Positions 35,891 through 44,758 of a stretch of 64,000 bases of DNA are shown piece after piece. Below the pieces are notes generated by a model that saw only the letters and a list, made by a program, of their open reading frames with translations, did no database searches and had not been told where the DNA came from. Both the position numbers and the translations under genes were made by a program. Every line of letters starts with the position of its first letter. The first letter of the stretch is position 1. The DNA is from Acetobacter fabarum (GTDB lineage: Bacteria; Pseudomonadota; Alphaproteobacteria; Acetobacterales; Acetobacteraceae): contig NZ_WOTG01000006.1 of NCBI RefSeq assembly GCF_011516925.1, positions 1 through 64,000 of the forward strand, written 5' to 3'.

Positions 35891-36903
35891 TAATTTTTTC
35901 CCCCACTCCCCTTCTCTCGCGCTACGCGGAATGCATGATGTGGCTGGCACGCTACATGGAGCGCATGGAAAATCTGGCGCGTCTGCTGGAAGTTACGGAA
36001 ACCTTTGTTCGTAATGCAGAAGGGCAGACGGCTTGGGATTCCATTCTGGCCATTAACTCGGATGAAAGCCTGTTCCAGCAGATACATAACACGACACAAC
36101 ACACGGAAATTGTACCGTTTTATGTAACGGAAACCCGCAACCCTTCATCACTGGTTTCGCTCGCGCAGCAAGTGCGGGAAAATGCGCGTGCTGTCCGACC
36201 ACTTGTTTCAATCGAGCTTTGGACACAACTCAATGTCTTTTCGCGGAACCTGCTTAATCTCAAAAACGGAGATATGGCAGAGCATAATCTGGCCGAACTC
36301 TGCACCCGCGTAAGGCAGGACTGCCAAACCCATTTTGGCATTGCAGAAGGCACATTGTACCGAGATCAGGCGTGGCTGTTCTACCGGCTGGGCAAGGCTC
36401 TGGAGCGGAGCGACCAGATTACCCGGTTGATAGACATCCGCTACCATATGCTGCTGCCGCAGTCCGAAGCGCCGGGGTCCGATATTGATCTGACGCAGTG
36501 GACATCCGTATTGCGTTCGGCAGCTGCGTACCATGCCTTCCGGCGGTTACGTCCGGTAACCCTGACACCGGCCAATATTGTTGGCTTCCTGCTCAAAAAT
36601 GATGGTTTCCCGCGTTCACTAAGCACCAACCTGCGCCAGATTGATGAAACGCTTACGCTTCTGGCAACGCATGACAATCTACGCCAGTTCTGCTCACCTT
36701 TGCTGGAATGTGTGGCCGAACTCCGGGCCAGCCTGCAGGACCAAACCGCAGAGGAAATTATTATTCGCGGTTTGCATGATTATATGAGCTGGATACAGAC
36801 TCAGCTCATGGATTTACAAAACGCCATAGCATCAACATTCTGGCCTGTAATTATACCGCAGGAAGCCGCTCTTACAAAAATGGCTGAACAAGAGCAGAAC
36901 TAG
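35887..36903 (+). CDS. Alpha-E domain protein (DUF403)
   Basis: 338 residues from the ATG at 35887, which overlaps the preceding stop; an ATG at 35872 would only extend the overlap. The all-helical alpha-E signature is clear: LLSRYAECMMWLARYMERMENLARLLEVTETF at the N-terminus and LFYRLGKALERSDQITRLIDIRYHMLL in the middle. It always partners circularly permuted ATP-grasp proteins and is assumed to form a complex or scaffold with them. With the transglutaminase-like and metallopeptidase genes it completes a four-gene set. Confidence 0.92.
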   Translation: MIIFSPTPLLSRYAECMMWLARYMERMENLARLLEVTETFVRNAEGQTAWDSILAINSDESLFQQIHNTTQHTEIVPFYVTETRNPSSLVSLAQQVRENARAVRPLVSIELWTQLNVFSRNLLNLKNGDMAEHNLAELCTRVRQDCQTHFGIAEGTLYRDQAWLFYRLGKALERSDQITRLIDIRYHMLLPQSEAPGSDIDLTQWTSVLRSAAAYHAFRRLRPVTLTPANIVGFLLKNDGFPRSLSTNLRQIDETLTLLATHDNLRQFCSPLLECVAELRASLQDQTAEEIIIRGLHDYMSWIQTQLMDLQNAIASTFWPVIIPQEAALTKMAEQEQN

Positions 36904-36969
36904 GTGTAAGCTTGCAGGCACAGTTTAGAGCTCTCCCCTGCGGGAGTGCAAATATATGGGGTGGTTAGA

Positions 36970-37554
36970 GTGATCAAAAAGACAATGTTTTTAAACGCCG
37001 TATCTGGCTTTTTGGTCACGCTTTCTGTCGCGGCTGGCGCATGTCTGGGCTCTGGAACGGCTTATGCGGCGTTATCTCAGGGAGCAAGTGCTCCCGACTT
37101 TACCCTGCAAGGGGCTCTGGCTGGCAAGCCTTTTACATTTTCGCTCAAGTCGGCCCTCGCACAAGGGCCAGTAGTTCTCTATTTTTTTCCCGCAGCGTTT
37201 ACGACAGGCTGCACGCAGGAAGCACATGACTTTGCCGAAGCCGCAGAGCAGTTCCACGCTGCCGGGGCCACGCTTGTTGGCATAACGGCGGGGAATACTG
37301 ACCGGGTTGCTGAGTTTTCCAAGGTAGAGTGCCGGGATAAATTTGCGGTTCTGGCCGACCCGGGGGCTTTGACCGCCATTTTGTACCACTCAGTTAATAC
37401 GGAGCACCAGACTTTGCTCTCACAGCGCACATCTTATGTGATTGCGCCAGATGGCACTATTCTGCTGAGCTTTACCAGCAACAACCCGGAACAGCATGTT
37501 GTGGAAACTCTCGATGCCCTAAAAAAATGGCATGCAGGCAAAAGACAGAAATAA
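36970..37554 (+). CDS. Exported peroxiredoxin (AhpC/TSA, Bcp-like)
   Basis: 194 residues from the GTG at 36970, eight bases after GGGGTGG; GTG at 36946 and ATG at 36985 are alternatives. The N-terminus (IKKTMF, then a hydrophobic stretch ending GTAYA-AL) is a signal peptide. The peroxidatic cysteine lies in FPAAFTTGCTQEAHDF, and a possible second cysteine is in KVECRDKF. It should reduce hydrogen peroxide or organic peroxides in the periplasm; the electron donor is unknown. Most Bcp proteins are cytoplasmic, so the export signal is noteworthy. Confidence 0.85.
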   Translation: MIKKTMFLNAVSGFLVTLSVAAGACLGSGTAYAALSQGASAPDFTLQGALAGKPFTFSLKSALAQGPVVLYFFPAAFTTGCTQEAHDFAEAAEQFHAAGATLVGITAGNTDRVAEFSKVECRDKFAVLADPGALTAILYHSVNTEHQTLLSQRTSYVIAPDGTILLSFTSNNPEQHVVETLDALKKWHAGKRQK

Positions 37555-37626
37555 ACGGGACAATTACGCAATATCAGAGTTTAAAATTTATTTGATCATC
37601 CCTGCATAGCTCATGATAATAGGGAT

Positions 37627-38931
37627 ATGAACAATAAACATAATATGATGGGCCGCAGGATTTTTGGCTTTTCTATCATGGGTTTAAGTCTTGCCTCCCA
37701 TTTTGGAAAAGCCTTTGGGGAGAATGCTCCTCCCCCTGCCCCTATTCCCAAAGCAGCATTACCCAAAGCCAGCCCGGAAAAGGCTGCAAAAAAAACTGGT
37801 CCGCGGATTTTATGTTATGTTGGCGGCTACACACGTTCTGGCCCACCCGAGAGTAATGCAACGGGCATAACCTTGTTTGAAATGAACCCGGAGAGCGGTA
37901 TTCTAACCCAACTGGGCCACGTAACACCTGCGGACAATCCTTCTTTTCTGGCATTATCACCCGACCAGAACAGCCTGTACACGGTTAATGAAATCAGTGA
38001 TTTTGAAGGTGGACACACTGGGTCAGTCACGGCTTTTCAGGTAGATCGCCGTACCGGGGTGCTTACCAAGTTAAATGTTATGAGTAGTGGCGGAGCAGAC
38101 CCCGCGCATTTAAGTGTGCACCCATCGGGCAAATATCTGTTTATTGCCAATTATACCGGCGGGAGTGCTGCTGTCATGCGTATTCAACCGGATGGTAGCT
38201 TGGGTTTGTTAACCGACCTTATCCACAATACCGGGCCTAAAATGCCAGAACGGGCAGCAGACAACCCGCCTGGCAATTATGCGGTGAGCGATCACTCCGG
38301 CTCGCATGTGCATATGATTCAAGCTGATGTGAATGGTAAGTTTGTTCTGGCCTGTGATGCAGGGCTGGACAGGGTTTACGTGTGGCTGTTTGATATGGAA
38401 AGCGGCACCCTAAAACCGGCGGAAAAACCATGGCTGAGCATGGAGCCGGGTTCCGCGCCTCGTCATTTCTGCTTCAGCCATGACGGGAAGGTTATCTATA
38501 TTCTGGGGGAACAGGATTCCCGCGTAGTTGTTGCCGATTATGATACCCAGACAGGTGCCATGCAGGTCAAGCAGACAGCCTCCACGGTAACGGCGCAATT
38601 TAGGGGGAGCACTCTTGCCGCTGAAATCATTTTGCACCCAACAGGGAAATTTCTCTATGTTACCAACAGGTTAGGAAATGCCATTGCCTGTTTTAGAGTG
38701 CATGAAGATGGTTCTATCACCCTGTTTGATGAGGTCTGGGTACACGCTGATTACGGGCGGGCTTTAAGTTTTGATCCGTCTGGGAAGTTTGTGTTCGTCG
38801 CCAATCAGCGGAGTGATTGTATTACATCCCTGCGCGTCAATACAGAAACCGGTGTGCTCGACTTTACATGGCACTTTGTACCAATTGGCACACCAACATC
38901 TTTTGCATTTACTGTAATTGATTCTGTCTAG
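37627..38931 (+). CDS. Lactonase family (seven-bladed beta-propeller), exported
   Basis: 434 residues. The N-terminus has GRRIFGFSIMGLSL, a possible Tat signal, followed by a Pro/Ala-rich linker. From residue ~60 the protein has the repeats of the 6-phosphogluconolactonase-like family: NPSFLALSPDQNSLYTVNE, DPAHLSVHPSGKYLFIANYTGG, ILHPTGKFLYVTNRLGNAI. It would hydrolyse a sugar lactone in the periplasm. The natural guess is gluconolactone or a related lactone formed by PQQ dehydrogenases such as the one at 16997; this is inference. A bidirectional terminator follows. Confidence 0.85.
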   Translation: MNNKHNMMGRRIFGFSIMGLSLASHFGKAFGENAPPPAPIPKAALPKASPEKAAKKTGPRILCYVGGYTRSGPPESNATGITLFEMNPESGILTQLGHVTPADNPSFLALSPDQNSLYTVNEISDFEGGHTGSVTAFQVDRRTGVLTKLNVMSSGGADPAHLSVHPSGKYLFIANYTGGSAAVMRIQPDGSLGLLTDLIHNTGPKMPERAADNPPGNYAVSDHSGSHVHMIQADVNGKFVLACDAGLDRVYVWLFDMESGTLKPAEKPWLSMEPGSAPRHFCFSHDGKVIYILGEQDSRVVVADYDTQTGAMQVKQTASTVTAQFRGSTLAAEIILHPTGKFLYVTNRLGNAIACFRVHEDGSITLFDEVWVHADYGRALSFDPSGKFVFVANQRSDCITSLRVNTETGVLDFTWHFVPIGTPTSFAFTVIDSV

Positions 38932-38933
38932 TT

Positions 38934-38968
38934 ATTAAAAAACGCGTTGCACATTCATGTGCAACGCG
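38934..38968. terminator. Bidirectional terminator
   Basis: A perfect 10-bp stem CGCGTTGCAC (38943-38952) / GTGCAACGCG (38959-38968). It is preceded by AAAAAA (a T run on the minus strand) and followed by a T-rich stretch, between the convergent lactonase and sulfate-binding-protein genes. Confidence 0.85.
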
Positions 38969-38979
38969 CCATTTCTATT

Positions 38980-40014
38980 TTACTTATAAAGGCTGTCAAA
39001 CACGCCGCCGTCAGAAAAATGTTCTTTCTGCAGTTTGGTCCAGCCACCAAGGCTCTTCACATCAAACGTATCCACTTTGGGGAAGAGTGCCTTGTTTTCT
39101 TCCAGAATGGCCGGGTCAACAGGGCGGAAATAATGTTTAGCCCCGATTTTCTGCCCTTCAGGCGTAAACAGGAAGTCCAGATACGCTTTGGCAACAGCTT
39201 CCGTTCCATGCGCCTTGACGTTTTTATCAACCAGAGATGCAGGCGGTTCCGCAAGGATGGTCTGCGACGGCACAACAATCTCAAACTGATCAGGCCCAAT
39301 ATCACGCGTGGCCAGCAGTGCCTCGTCTTCCCATGCAAGCAAGACATCGCCCAGATTACGCTGCACAAAGCTGTTTGTGGCACCGCGTGCACCTGTATCA
39401 AGCACGGGCACGTGTTTGAACAGGTTTTTCAGGTAAGCCTTGGCTGTTTCCGGGGTGCCGTCCTTCTGGTGCAACGCCCAGCCCCATGCGGCCAGATAGT
39501 TCCAGCGTGCACCACCAGATGTTTTGGGGTTAGGCGTAATAACCTGCACGCCATCCCGGATCAGATCCGGCCAGTCATGAATGTTTTTGGGGTTACCTTT
39601 GCGGACCAGAAACACAATGGTGCTGGTATAAGGGGTCGCATTGTGCGGCAGCCTGCTTTGCCAGTCAGCTGCAATCAGGCCGTGCTGTGCCAGCAGATCA
39701 ATGTCATAGGCCAGGCCAAGTGTAACCACATCTGCCGGCGCGCCTTCCAGCACGGAGCGTGCCTGTGCCCCAGAGCCGCCATGCGCCGATTTGACACTGA
39801 CCGTGTCTTCCGGGTGGTTCTTACGCCACTGGGCAGAAAAAGCTTTATTCACATCGGCATAAAGCTCACGCGTTGGATCGTAGGAAACATTCAGCAGGTG
39901 GTATGATTCCGCATAGCTTGCTGTCGCCTGCAAGCCTGCCAGAAAAGAAACACCCAATACCGCCGTTACTTTGAGAACGGCACGGCGAACGTTAAAAAAG
40001 TTTTCCTGTTTCAT
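38980..40014 (-). CDS. Sulfate/thiosulfate-type ABC substrate-binding protein
   Basis: 344 residues with a signal peptide ending TASYA-ES. The mature part is of the Sbp/CysP family: LLNVSYDPTRELY, SAHGGSGAQARSVLEGAPADVVTLGLAYDID and NPKTSGGARWNYLAAWGWAL. It binds sulfate or a related oxyanion in the periplasm. It is the second gene of a pair with a porin 28 bases upstream. The usual permease (CysT, CysW) and ATPase (CysA) are not here. The ligand is not certain. Confidence 0.9.
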   Translation of the reverse strand: MKQENFFNVRRAVLKVTAVLGVSFLAGLQATASYAESYHLLNVSYDPTRELYADVNKAFSAQWRKNHPEDTVSVKSAHGGSGAQARSVLEGAPADVVTLGLAYDIDLLAQHGLIAADWQSRLPHNATPYTSTIVFLVRKGNPKNIHDWPDLIRDGVQVITPNPKTSGGARWNYLAAWGWALHQKDGTPETAKAYLKNLFKHVPVLDTGARGATNSFVQRNLGDVLLAWEDEALLATRDIGPDQFEIVVPSQTILAEPPASLVDKNVKAHGTEAVAKAYLDFLFTPEGQKIGAKHYFRPVDPAILEENKALFPKVDTFDVKSLGGWTKLQKEHFSDGGVFDSLYK

Positions 40015-40042
40015 AAGCCTGTTCCTTAATCATAATGTCAGA

Positions 40043-41725
40043 TCAGAATGCTGCCTGCACGCGGCCAACAACAGCGTTGCCACTGCGCCCAAAGAAATTG
40101 GCATCCGTTGATTTTGCACCATTGTAGCTGGAAACACTAAAGTGCGTGTAATCCAGCATGACCTTGATGTGCTGGTTGGGGTACCAGTTCAGCCCACCTT
40201 GCCATACAGTCTGTTTATTGCCTGTTTCCCCTGCGGTATTAATAACTGTTCCTGTCATTTTAGTGGTGCCAGACGTCCGCAGGTCGGTCACACTCCAACG
40301 CCCACTAACTTCCAGTGCGCCCCAGTGCCCTTTTGCGGGGTCAAAGTCATATTCAACACCCGGGGTTGTAAACGCGGCAATTTTTTCATTATAGCCACGA
40401 CCATGCCCAAACAGGGTATAGTTTGCAGCAACATACCAGCCATCAAAGCCAATGGCAGGCGGGTTTATGCTGGCGGCTACGTTATCGTGCTGCACCCCAA
40501 CATGATAATACTCGCCCTTGAGCAGGAATTTTTTGTAACGGAAACCAAACTGCGGCCCCGCTGCCCAGATCTGGGAAATATTTGTTAGCGCACCGGATGT
40601 CAGCAATTGTGTTTCGCCCAGAGGAACTTCAACATTGTCCTTAAATGTTGTGGTTCTGCCCGTGCTGGACTGGTTCACTTTAAACGCGGCTGTTGCCCCG
40701 ACGCCGACATGCACATCAATATCCTTGGAAACATAAGGACGGCCTGCCGCACGGAACACAGCCCCGGTCTGGCTGTCTGTTATGGTTTTATCAGTTGTGC
40801 GATCACCATATTTCTGCCCTGTAAAATACCCTGCAACAAGCCAGCGTTTTTCATAATGCTCCCCACCAATGCTAAAGCGAGCCACACCACCAGCAATGTT
40901 ACGAACCAGATCAACAATGGTCGGGCGTTCCAAAAACTCAAATGCCCCTGAACGCTCTGCGCTGTCTTCTTCCATGCGCGGCTGAAAATACCCGACGGTC
41001 AGAGTTGTGTTATGCAGGCCAGTATAGTTCAGGTTGGCTTCAAACAGGCTAACGGTGCCGTCACTGTTATTAGCACCAAAGTCTGGGGTTACGTTTACTA
41101 CCCAGTCTTTGTAGCGCCAGGACATGTAAATGCGCAGACGCCGTGCATTCTCGGTAAACTTGTTGAAGTTGCCGGCACTTTCCTTTCCGCGCTGACCAAC
41201 CCCCATAAAGCCGCCAAAGTCTTCCTGCGCCAGAAGGCCAATGGAAAATGCGTAAGCCTTATCATCCGACGCAATGGTTGGGCGACCTTTGGGGAAACCG
41301 ATTTTAATGCCGCCAATATCCACGCTCTCATCCTTGGCGGAAGCCGCCTTGAATGAACTCCAGGACTGTACCGGCCCTTCCGGCAGGGCAATGCGGCTGT
41401 CATTGGGGCTGCGTGGGCCATGGTTGGCGGGCGGAACAACCGGGTCTTCACGGAATTGAGGCTGCACGTCATCCGGCCCAGCCGCCGTTAACGTGCGGGG
41501 AGCATGACCAATTTTGCGGCTTTGCAGATTGGAAGCATGCTCATACTTGTCCACCCGTGCCTGCAGGCGGTGGATTTCCCCCATCATTTCCCGGTGCATT
41601 GCAGCGATCTCGCGCCGTAATGCTGCATTTTCTGCATCCGATGTGGCTGCCATCGTCACATATGGAAAAAAAAGGCTTGAAACTGTTGTTGTTAACAGAA
41701 CACTCGCCCGAACAGACACCGCCAT
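40043..41725 (-). CDS. Porin of the OprO/OprP family
   Basis: 560 residues from the ATG at 41725, which follows GGGGGAAC. A signal peptide is followed by a short coiled coil (ENAALRREIAAMHREMMGEIHRLQARVDKYE) and a beta-barrel ending NAVVGRVQAAF with the terminal aromatic residue expected for outer-membrane insertion. Members form anion channels for phosphate or polyphosphate; linkage with an Sbp-type protein suggests uptake of sulfate or another oxyanion. The two genes form an operon. Confidence 0.88.
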   Translation of the reverse strand: MAVSVRASVLLTTTVSSLFFPYVTMAATSDAENAALRREIAAMHREMMGEIHRLQARVDKYEHASNLQSRKIGHAPRTLTAAGPDDVQPQFREDPVVPPANHGPRSPNDSRIALPEGPVQSWSSFKAASAKDESVDIGGIKIGFPKGRPTIASDDKAYAFSIGLLAQEDFGGFMGVGQRGKESAGNFNKFTENARRLRIYMSWRYKDWVVNVTPDFGANNSDGTVSLFEANLNYTGLHNTTLTVGYFQPRMEEDSAERSGAFEFLERPTIVDLVRNIAGGVARFSIGGEHYEKRWLVAGYFTGQKYGDRTTDKTITDSQTGAVFRAAGRPYVSKDIDVHVGVGATAAFKVNQSSTGRTTTFKDNVEVPLGETQLLTSGALTNISQIWAAGPQFGFRYKKFLLKGEYYHVGVQHDNVAASINPPAIGFDGWYVAANYTLFGHGRGYNEKIAAFTTPGVEYDFDPAKGHWGALEVSGRWSVTDLRTSGTTKMTGTVINTAGETGNKQTVWQGGLNWYPNQHIKVMLDYTHFSVSSYNGAKSTDANFFGRSGNAVVGRVQAAF

Positions 41726-41936
41726 AAGTTCCCCCAAACTTAAAAATTTTTATTTTAATATGGTGTAATACCATAAACAAAGATGATTATGTTTTGACCC
41801 CGAACCATTCAAAACACAACAAACGCCCCACTACCTACATTTTGCAGATAATGTTCAACACAACCAATATGAATTACGAAAACTGTGTGATGCCAGAGGC
41901 ATCATGCCAAACGATTGCAAACCCCTGCTGGCGCGG

Positions 41937-42146
41937 TTAAACCGCGCTCAGGTTATGTTGTGCAAAAGTGGTTTTGAATTTGCGAATAACGGATGTCCGC
42001 AAATCCTGCCCGTCCGGGTAGCGCTTGTTATGCAAGCTCTGCACGCTTTCATGCGCCGCATAAAAACGGCGGGTCCGGCGATCTTCTTCAAGAATAATGG
42101 TACCAACAAAAGTACCGTTAATTTCAATAATACGCGATTCAAACAT
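41937..42146 (-). CDS. Small protein, 69 residues, unknown
   Basis: A short frame starting MFESRIIEINGTFVGTIILE and ending FAQHNLSAV. The ATG at 42146 has an excellent ribosome-binding sequence (GGAGGGGAAAAGTC). The predicted fold is two or three beta strands and a helix containing RRFYAAHESVQSLHNKRYPD. No signal or membrane segment is seen and no family was recognised. It stands alone between the porin and a metallo-hydrolase gene. Confidence 0.65.
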   Translation of the reverse strand: MFESRIIEINGTFVGTIILEEDRRTRRFYAAHESVQSLHNKRYPDGQDLRTSVIRKFKTTFAQHNLSAV

Positions 42147-42392
42147 GACTTTTCCCCTCCAGGTAATAACTGACCCGGAAGGCAATAAAACCCACAGGTC
42201 AGGCGTTAGATATTTTAACGTCGTAACATCGGCCCAGCCGACACATTCGACCCCACAGGTTTTGCATCTTCTATGCGCTCCTCATGTGCCACGCGTTTAA
42301 CGTGTGATTGTGTATCACCCATATTTCCACGGCAGTCAATTATATAATTTTAAAAATAGTTGTTTTTTTATATCACGATAATTGTTGTTATT

Positions 42393-43403
42393 TTATGAGT
42401 CGCTCTCTTGGCTGCTACCAAACTGATAGACCTGCCCGGGGCTTGCGGCCCTAAACCGCTCTACGTTGCAATTTCCTGCCAAAAGAGCGGCTTGCAGAGC
42501 TTTTTCTGGTGCGCGGATACCTTCATCCGTGAGCTGAAATGTACCCCAATGAATCCCTATGGCCTGCTTTGCCTGCGTGTCTTTGTAAATACACACCGCT
42601 TCATGTGGATTAACGTGCTGCCCTGCCATAAACCATCTTGGTTCGTAAGCACCAATTGGAATAATAGCCACATCCGGCGCACCATACCGGGTGTGTAAAG
42701 CACGGAACAATGTTCCATCGCCATAGGCTGTATCTCCGGCGAACCATAGTTTTTGGCCTCCGATATTCAGCCAGAACCCGGCCCATAGGGCCATCCGCCG
42801 GTCAAAAATACCTCGTGCAGACCAATGGTATGCGGGTGTTAGCGTTACACTCAGTGCCGGGGTAATAACGTGTTGGTCATACCAGTCCCCTGTAAGAATA
42901 CGGGCTTGTGGAATAGCTTTTTTAACAATGTGATCATTCCCTAATGGCATGATCATTAAAGGGTTATGCTCGGCCTGCAACCGCCTGAGTGTAACCAGGT
43001 CAAGGTGATCATAATGATTATGGCTGATGAGCAATGCGTCAATCGGTGGCAGGTTTTCAAACGCTACACCCGGTGCATTAACCCGTTTGGGGCCAGCCCA
43101 GCGCAATGGACTGGCCCGCTCTGACCATACTGGATCAGTCAGAATATTAAGCCCCGCTGCCTGAATAAGCACTGTAGCGTGGCCCACCATGGTAATGCGC
43201 AGGGCATCCACGCTCTTTTCTGGTATAGCTGTTGTTATGGGAACAGAATCCGGCCATGGCGCACGATGTGACGTGCGCCTCCAGCGCCACAGATCGCGCA
43301 AGGAACGGTCTGTGGAAGCTTGCCCGGGATTAAAAAAACGGGTTCCATCAAAATGGTCAGTTACAGGCCCGGCATAGTATTTATTACGTGTCATAAAAAC
43401 CAT
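42393..43403 (-). CDS. Metallo-beta-lactamase-fold hydrolase (NAPE-PLD/UlaG-like)
   Basis: 336 residues; the ATG at 43403 follows GAGAGGAG. The zinc motif SHNHYDHLD (HxHxDH) and a downstream LWFAGDTAYG aspartate and GIHWGTF histidine supply the metal ligands. RFFNPG near the N-terminus and ITMVGHATVLIQ are shared with N-acyl-phosphatidylethanolamine phospholipase D-like hydrolases. The substrate, a phosphodiester or lipid, cannot be named. It is followed on the same strand by no obvious partner. Confidence 0.85.
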   Translation of the reverse strand: MVFMTRNKYYAGPVTDHFDGTRFFNPGQASTDRSLRDLWRWRRTSHRAPWPDSVPITTAIPEKSVDALRITMVGHATVLIQAAGLNILTDPVWSERASPLRWAGPKRVNAPGVAFENLPPIDALLISHNHYDHLDLVTLRRLQAEHNPLMIMPLGNDHIVKKAIPQARILTGDWYDQHVITPALSVTLTPAYHWSARGIFDRRMALWAGFWLNIGGQKLWFAGDTAYGDGTLFRALHTRYGAPDVAIIPIGAYEPRWFMAGQHVNPHEAVCIYKDTQAKQAIGIHWGTFQLTDEGIRAPEKALQAALLAGNCNVERFRAASPGQVYQFGSSQESDS

Positions 43404-43498
43404 ACATGGCTCCTCTCCCTTCCAACAAAACTGTGCATGGTGCGTTCAAATACAAACGCACCATGCATAAAGCGGGAGGCAGTTGTTTGGTCCGATGT

Positions 43499-44527
43499 TT
43501 AGCTTTGCCGCGACTTGAGCTCTGCATCAATCTTCAAGGCCTGCTGCGCCATGGCTAGCGCCCCTTCCCGGCTTGCCGCACCACAAATAAAGCGCGCAGG
43601 GTGCGCAAATACCGCATCGGCAACACCACAGACTGCGGCAAGGTCTTGCCCATTCAGGCCGCCCCATGCTTCTGGCAGGGATATCCGCTGGCCAAAGGCC
43701 CCGCGTTCGGGGGGCACAGCTTTAACATTCCATTGCCCACTACCTGTGGGAGAAACCACGTAAATAACGGGGAGATCATGCTCAAAAATAACCTTTTCGG
43801 TTGGCATGCCCGTTTCCATCAGCAGAATACGCTTGTCCTGCGCATTTTTATAAGCGGACAGAACACGGTCCGTTGCTTTCAGGCTGGCACGCACACGATC
43901 GACCGTGTTGACCAGATGGGAGGCCACAGCAGTTGCCGCATTGGCAAAGCCTAGGGTTTCCCGCCGCTTGGCTTCTTCCGGGCCGTGGAGCTCCGCCGTG
44001 TCCCACGGTGGGCTACAGGCCGAAACAATATCCGCCAATGACAGCTTGCCCATTTTGGCTACGCCGTTATCATCCTGATCAATCGGCACGACCAATGATT
44101 TATCAATACTCTGCCAGATAGCCGTAATTGTGGCATCGTCCACAGTGGTGCGCACCAGATTACGCACAGCCGCCTTGCCGTAATCTTTCCACAGCAATCC
44201 AGCGGCACTGTATGGGGTGCCATCTTCACGCAGGGGTTTGTCTTTCATGTGGTGGTCGTAACGGCCTTTGGGCGGGTCATAAATCCCCCCCACATCGAAC
44301 ACGATATCTGCTGCCTGAATACGCTCCGGGTCACGCGAACGGAAGAACTTCAGGCAGTCCTCGGTGCCTTCGCCCAGAATACGGGCGCGCAGGTCACCCA
44401 TTGGAGCCAGCGCATAATGGAGCACAACATACCCAAGTGTTTCATCAACATGGAAGTTGCCTGAATGAGTCAGTGCGGTTGTGATGGTTGCCTCATGACC
44501 GAGACCAATAGGGGTATGTTCAGACAT
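43499..44527 (-). CDS. MYG1 family protein (DHH-like)
   Basis: 342 residues from the ATG at 44527; a TTG upstream adds six residues. The conserved ALTHSGNFHVDETLG and the DHH-like GRYDHHMKD are present, along with IVPIDQDDNG-like sequence. MYG1 proteins are known from eukaryotes, where a 3'-5' RNA exonuclease activity is reported for the human protein, and from scattered bacteria. The bacterial role is not established. It lies 95 bases upstream of the metallo-hydrolase gene on the same strand. Confidence 0.85.
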   Translation of the reverse strand: MSEHTPIGLGHEATITTALTHSGNFHVDETLGYVVLHYALAPMGDLRARILGEGTEDCLKFFRSRDPERIQAADIVFDVGGIYDPPKGRYDHHMKDKPLREDGTPYSAAGLLWKDYGKAAVRNLVRTTVDDATITAIWQSIDKSLVVPIDQDDNGVAKMGKLSLADIVSACSPPWDTAELHGPEEAKRRETLGFANAATAVASHLVNTVDRVRASLKATDRVLSAYKNAQDKRILLMETGMPTEKVIFEHDLPVIYVVSPTGSGQWNVKAVPPERGAFGQRISLPEAWGGLNGQDLAAVCGVADAVFAHPARFICGAASREGALAMAQQALKIDAELKSRQS

Positions 44528-44758
44528 TACGATGACCTGCTGCAAACTGAGGATGAACTTTCATAAGCCTCCTCATGCCGCACGCTCTGGTATCAGACAA
44601 CCGGCTTCAGCAGGATATATGCACATAATCCGGTTTTTCCCGCCTTATACATAAGAGCGGAGATACGCGTGCACTCTAAAGCGCCGTGTGCGCCACCCCA
44701 CAGGCCTTGTGGAATGACGCACAGGATAGAAGCCCGGGTTATGCCAGAGCGCCTTGGT

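Noticed and set aside
38980..42146. Complete sulfate transport operon
   Set aside because: Only the binding protein and a porin are present; no permease or ATPase genes adjoin.
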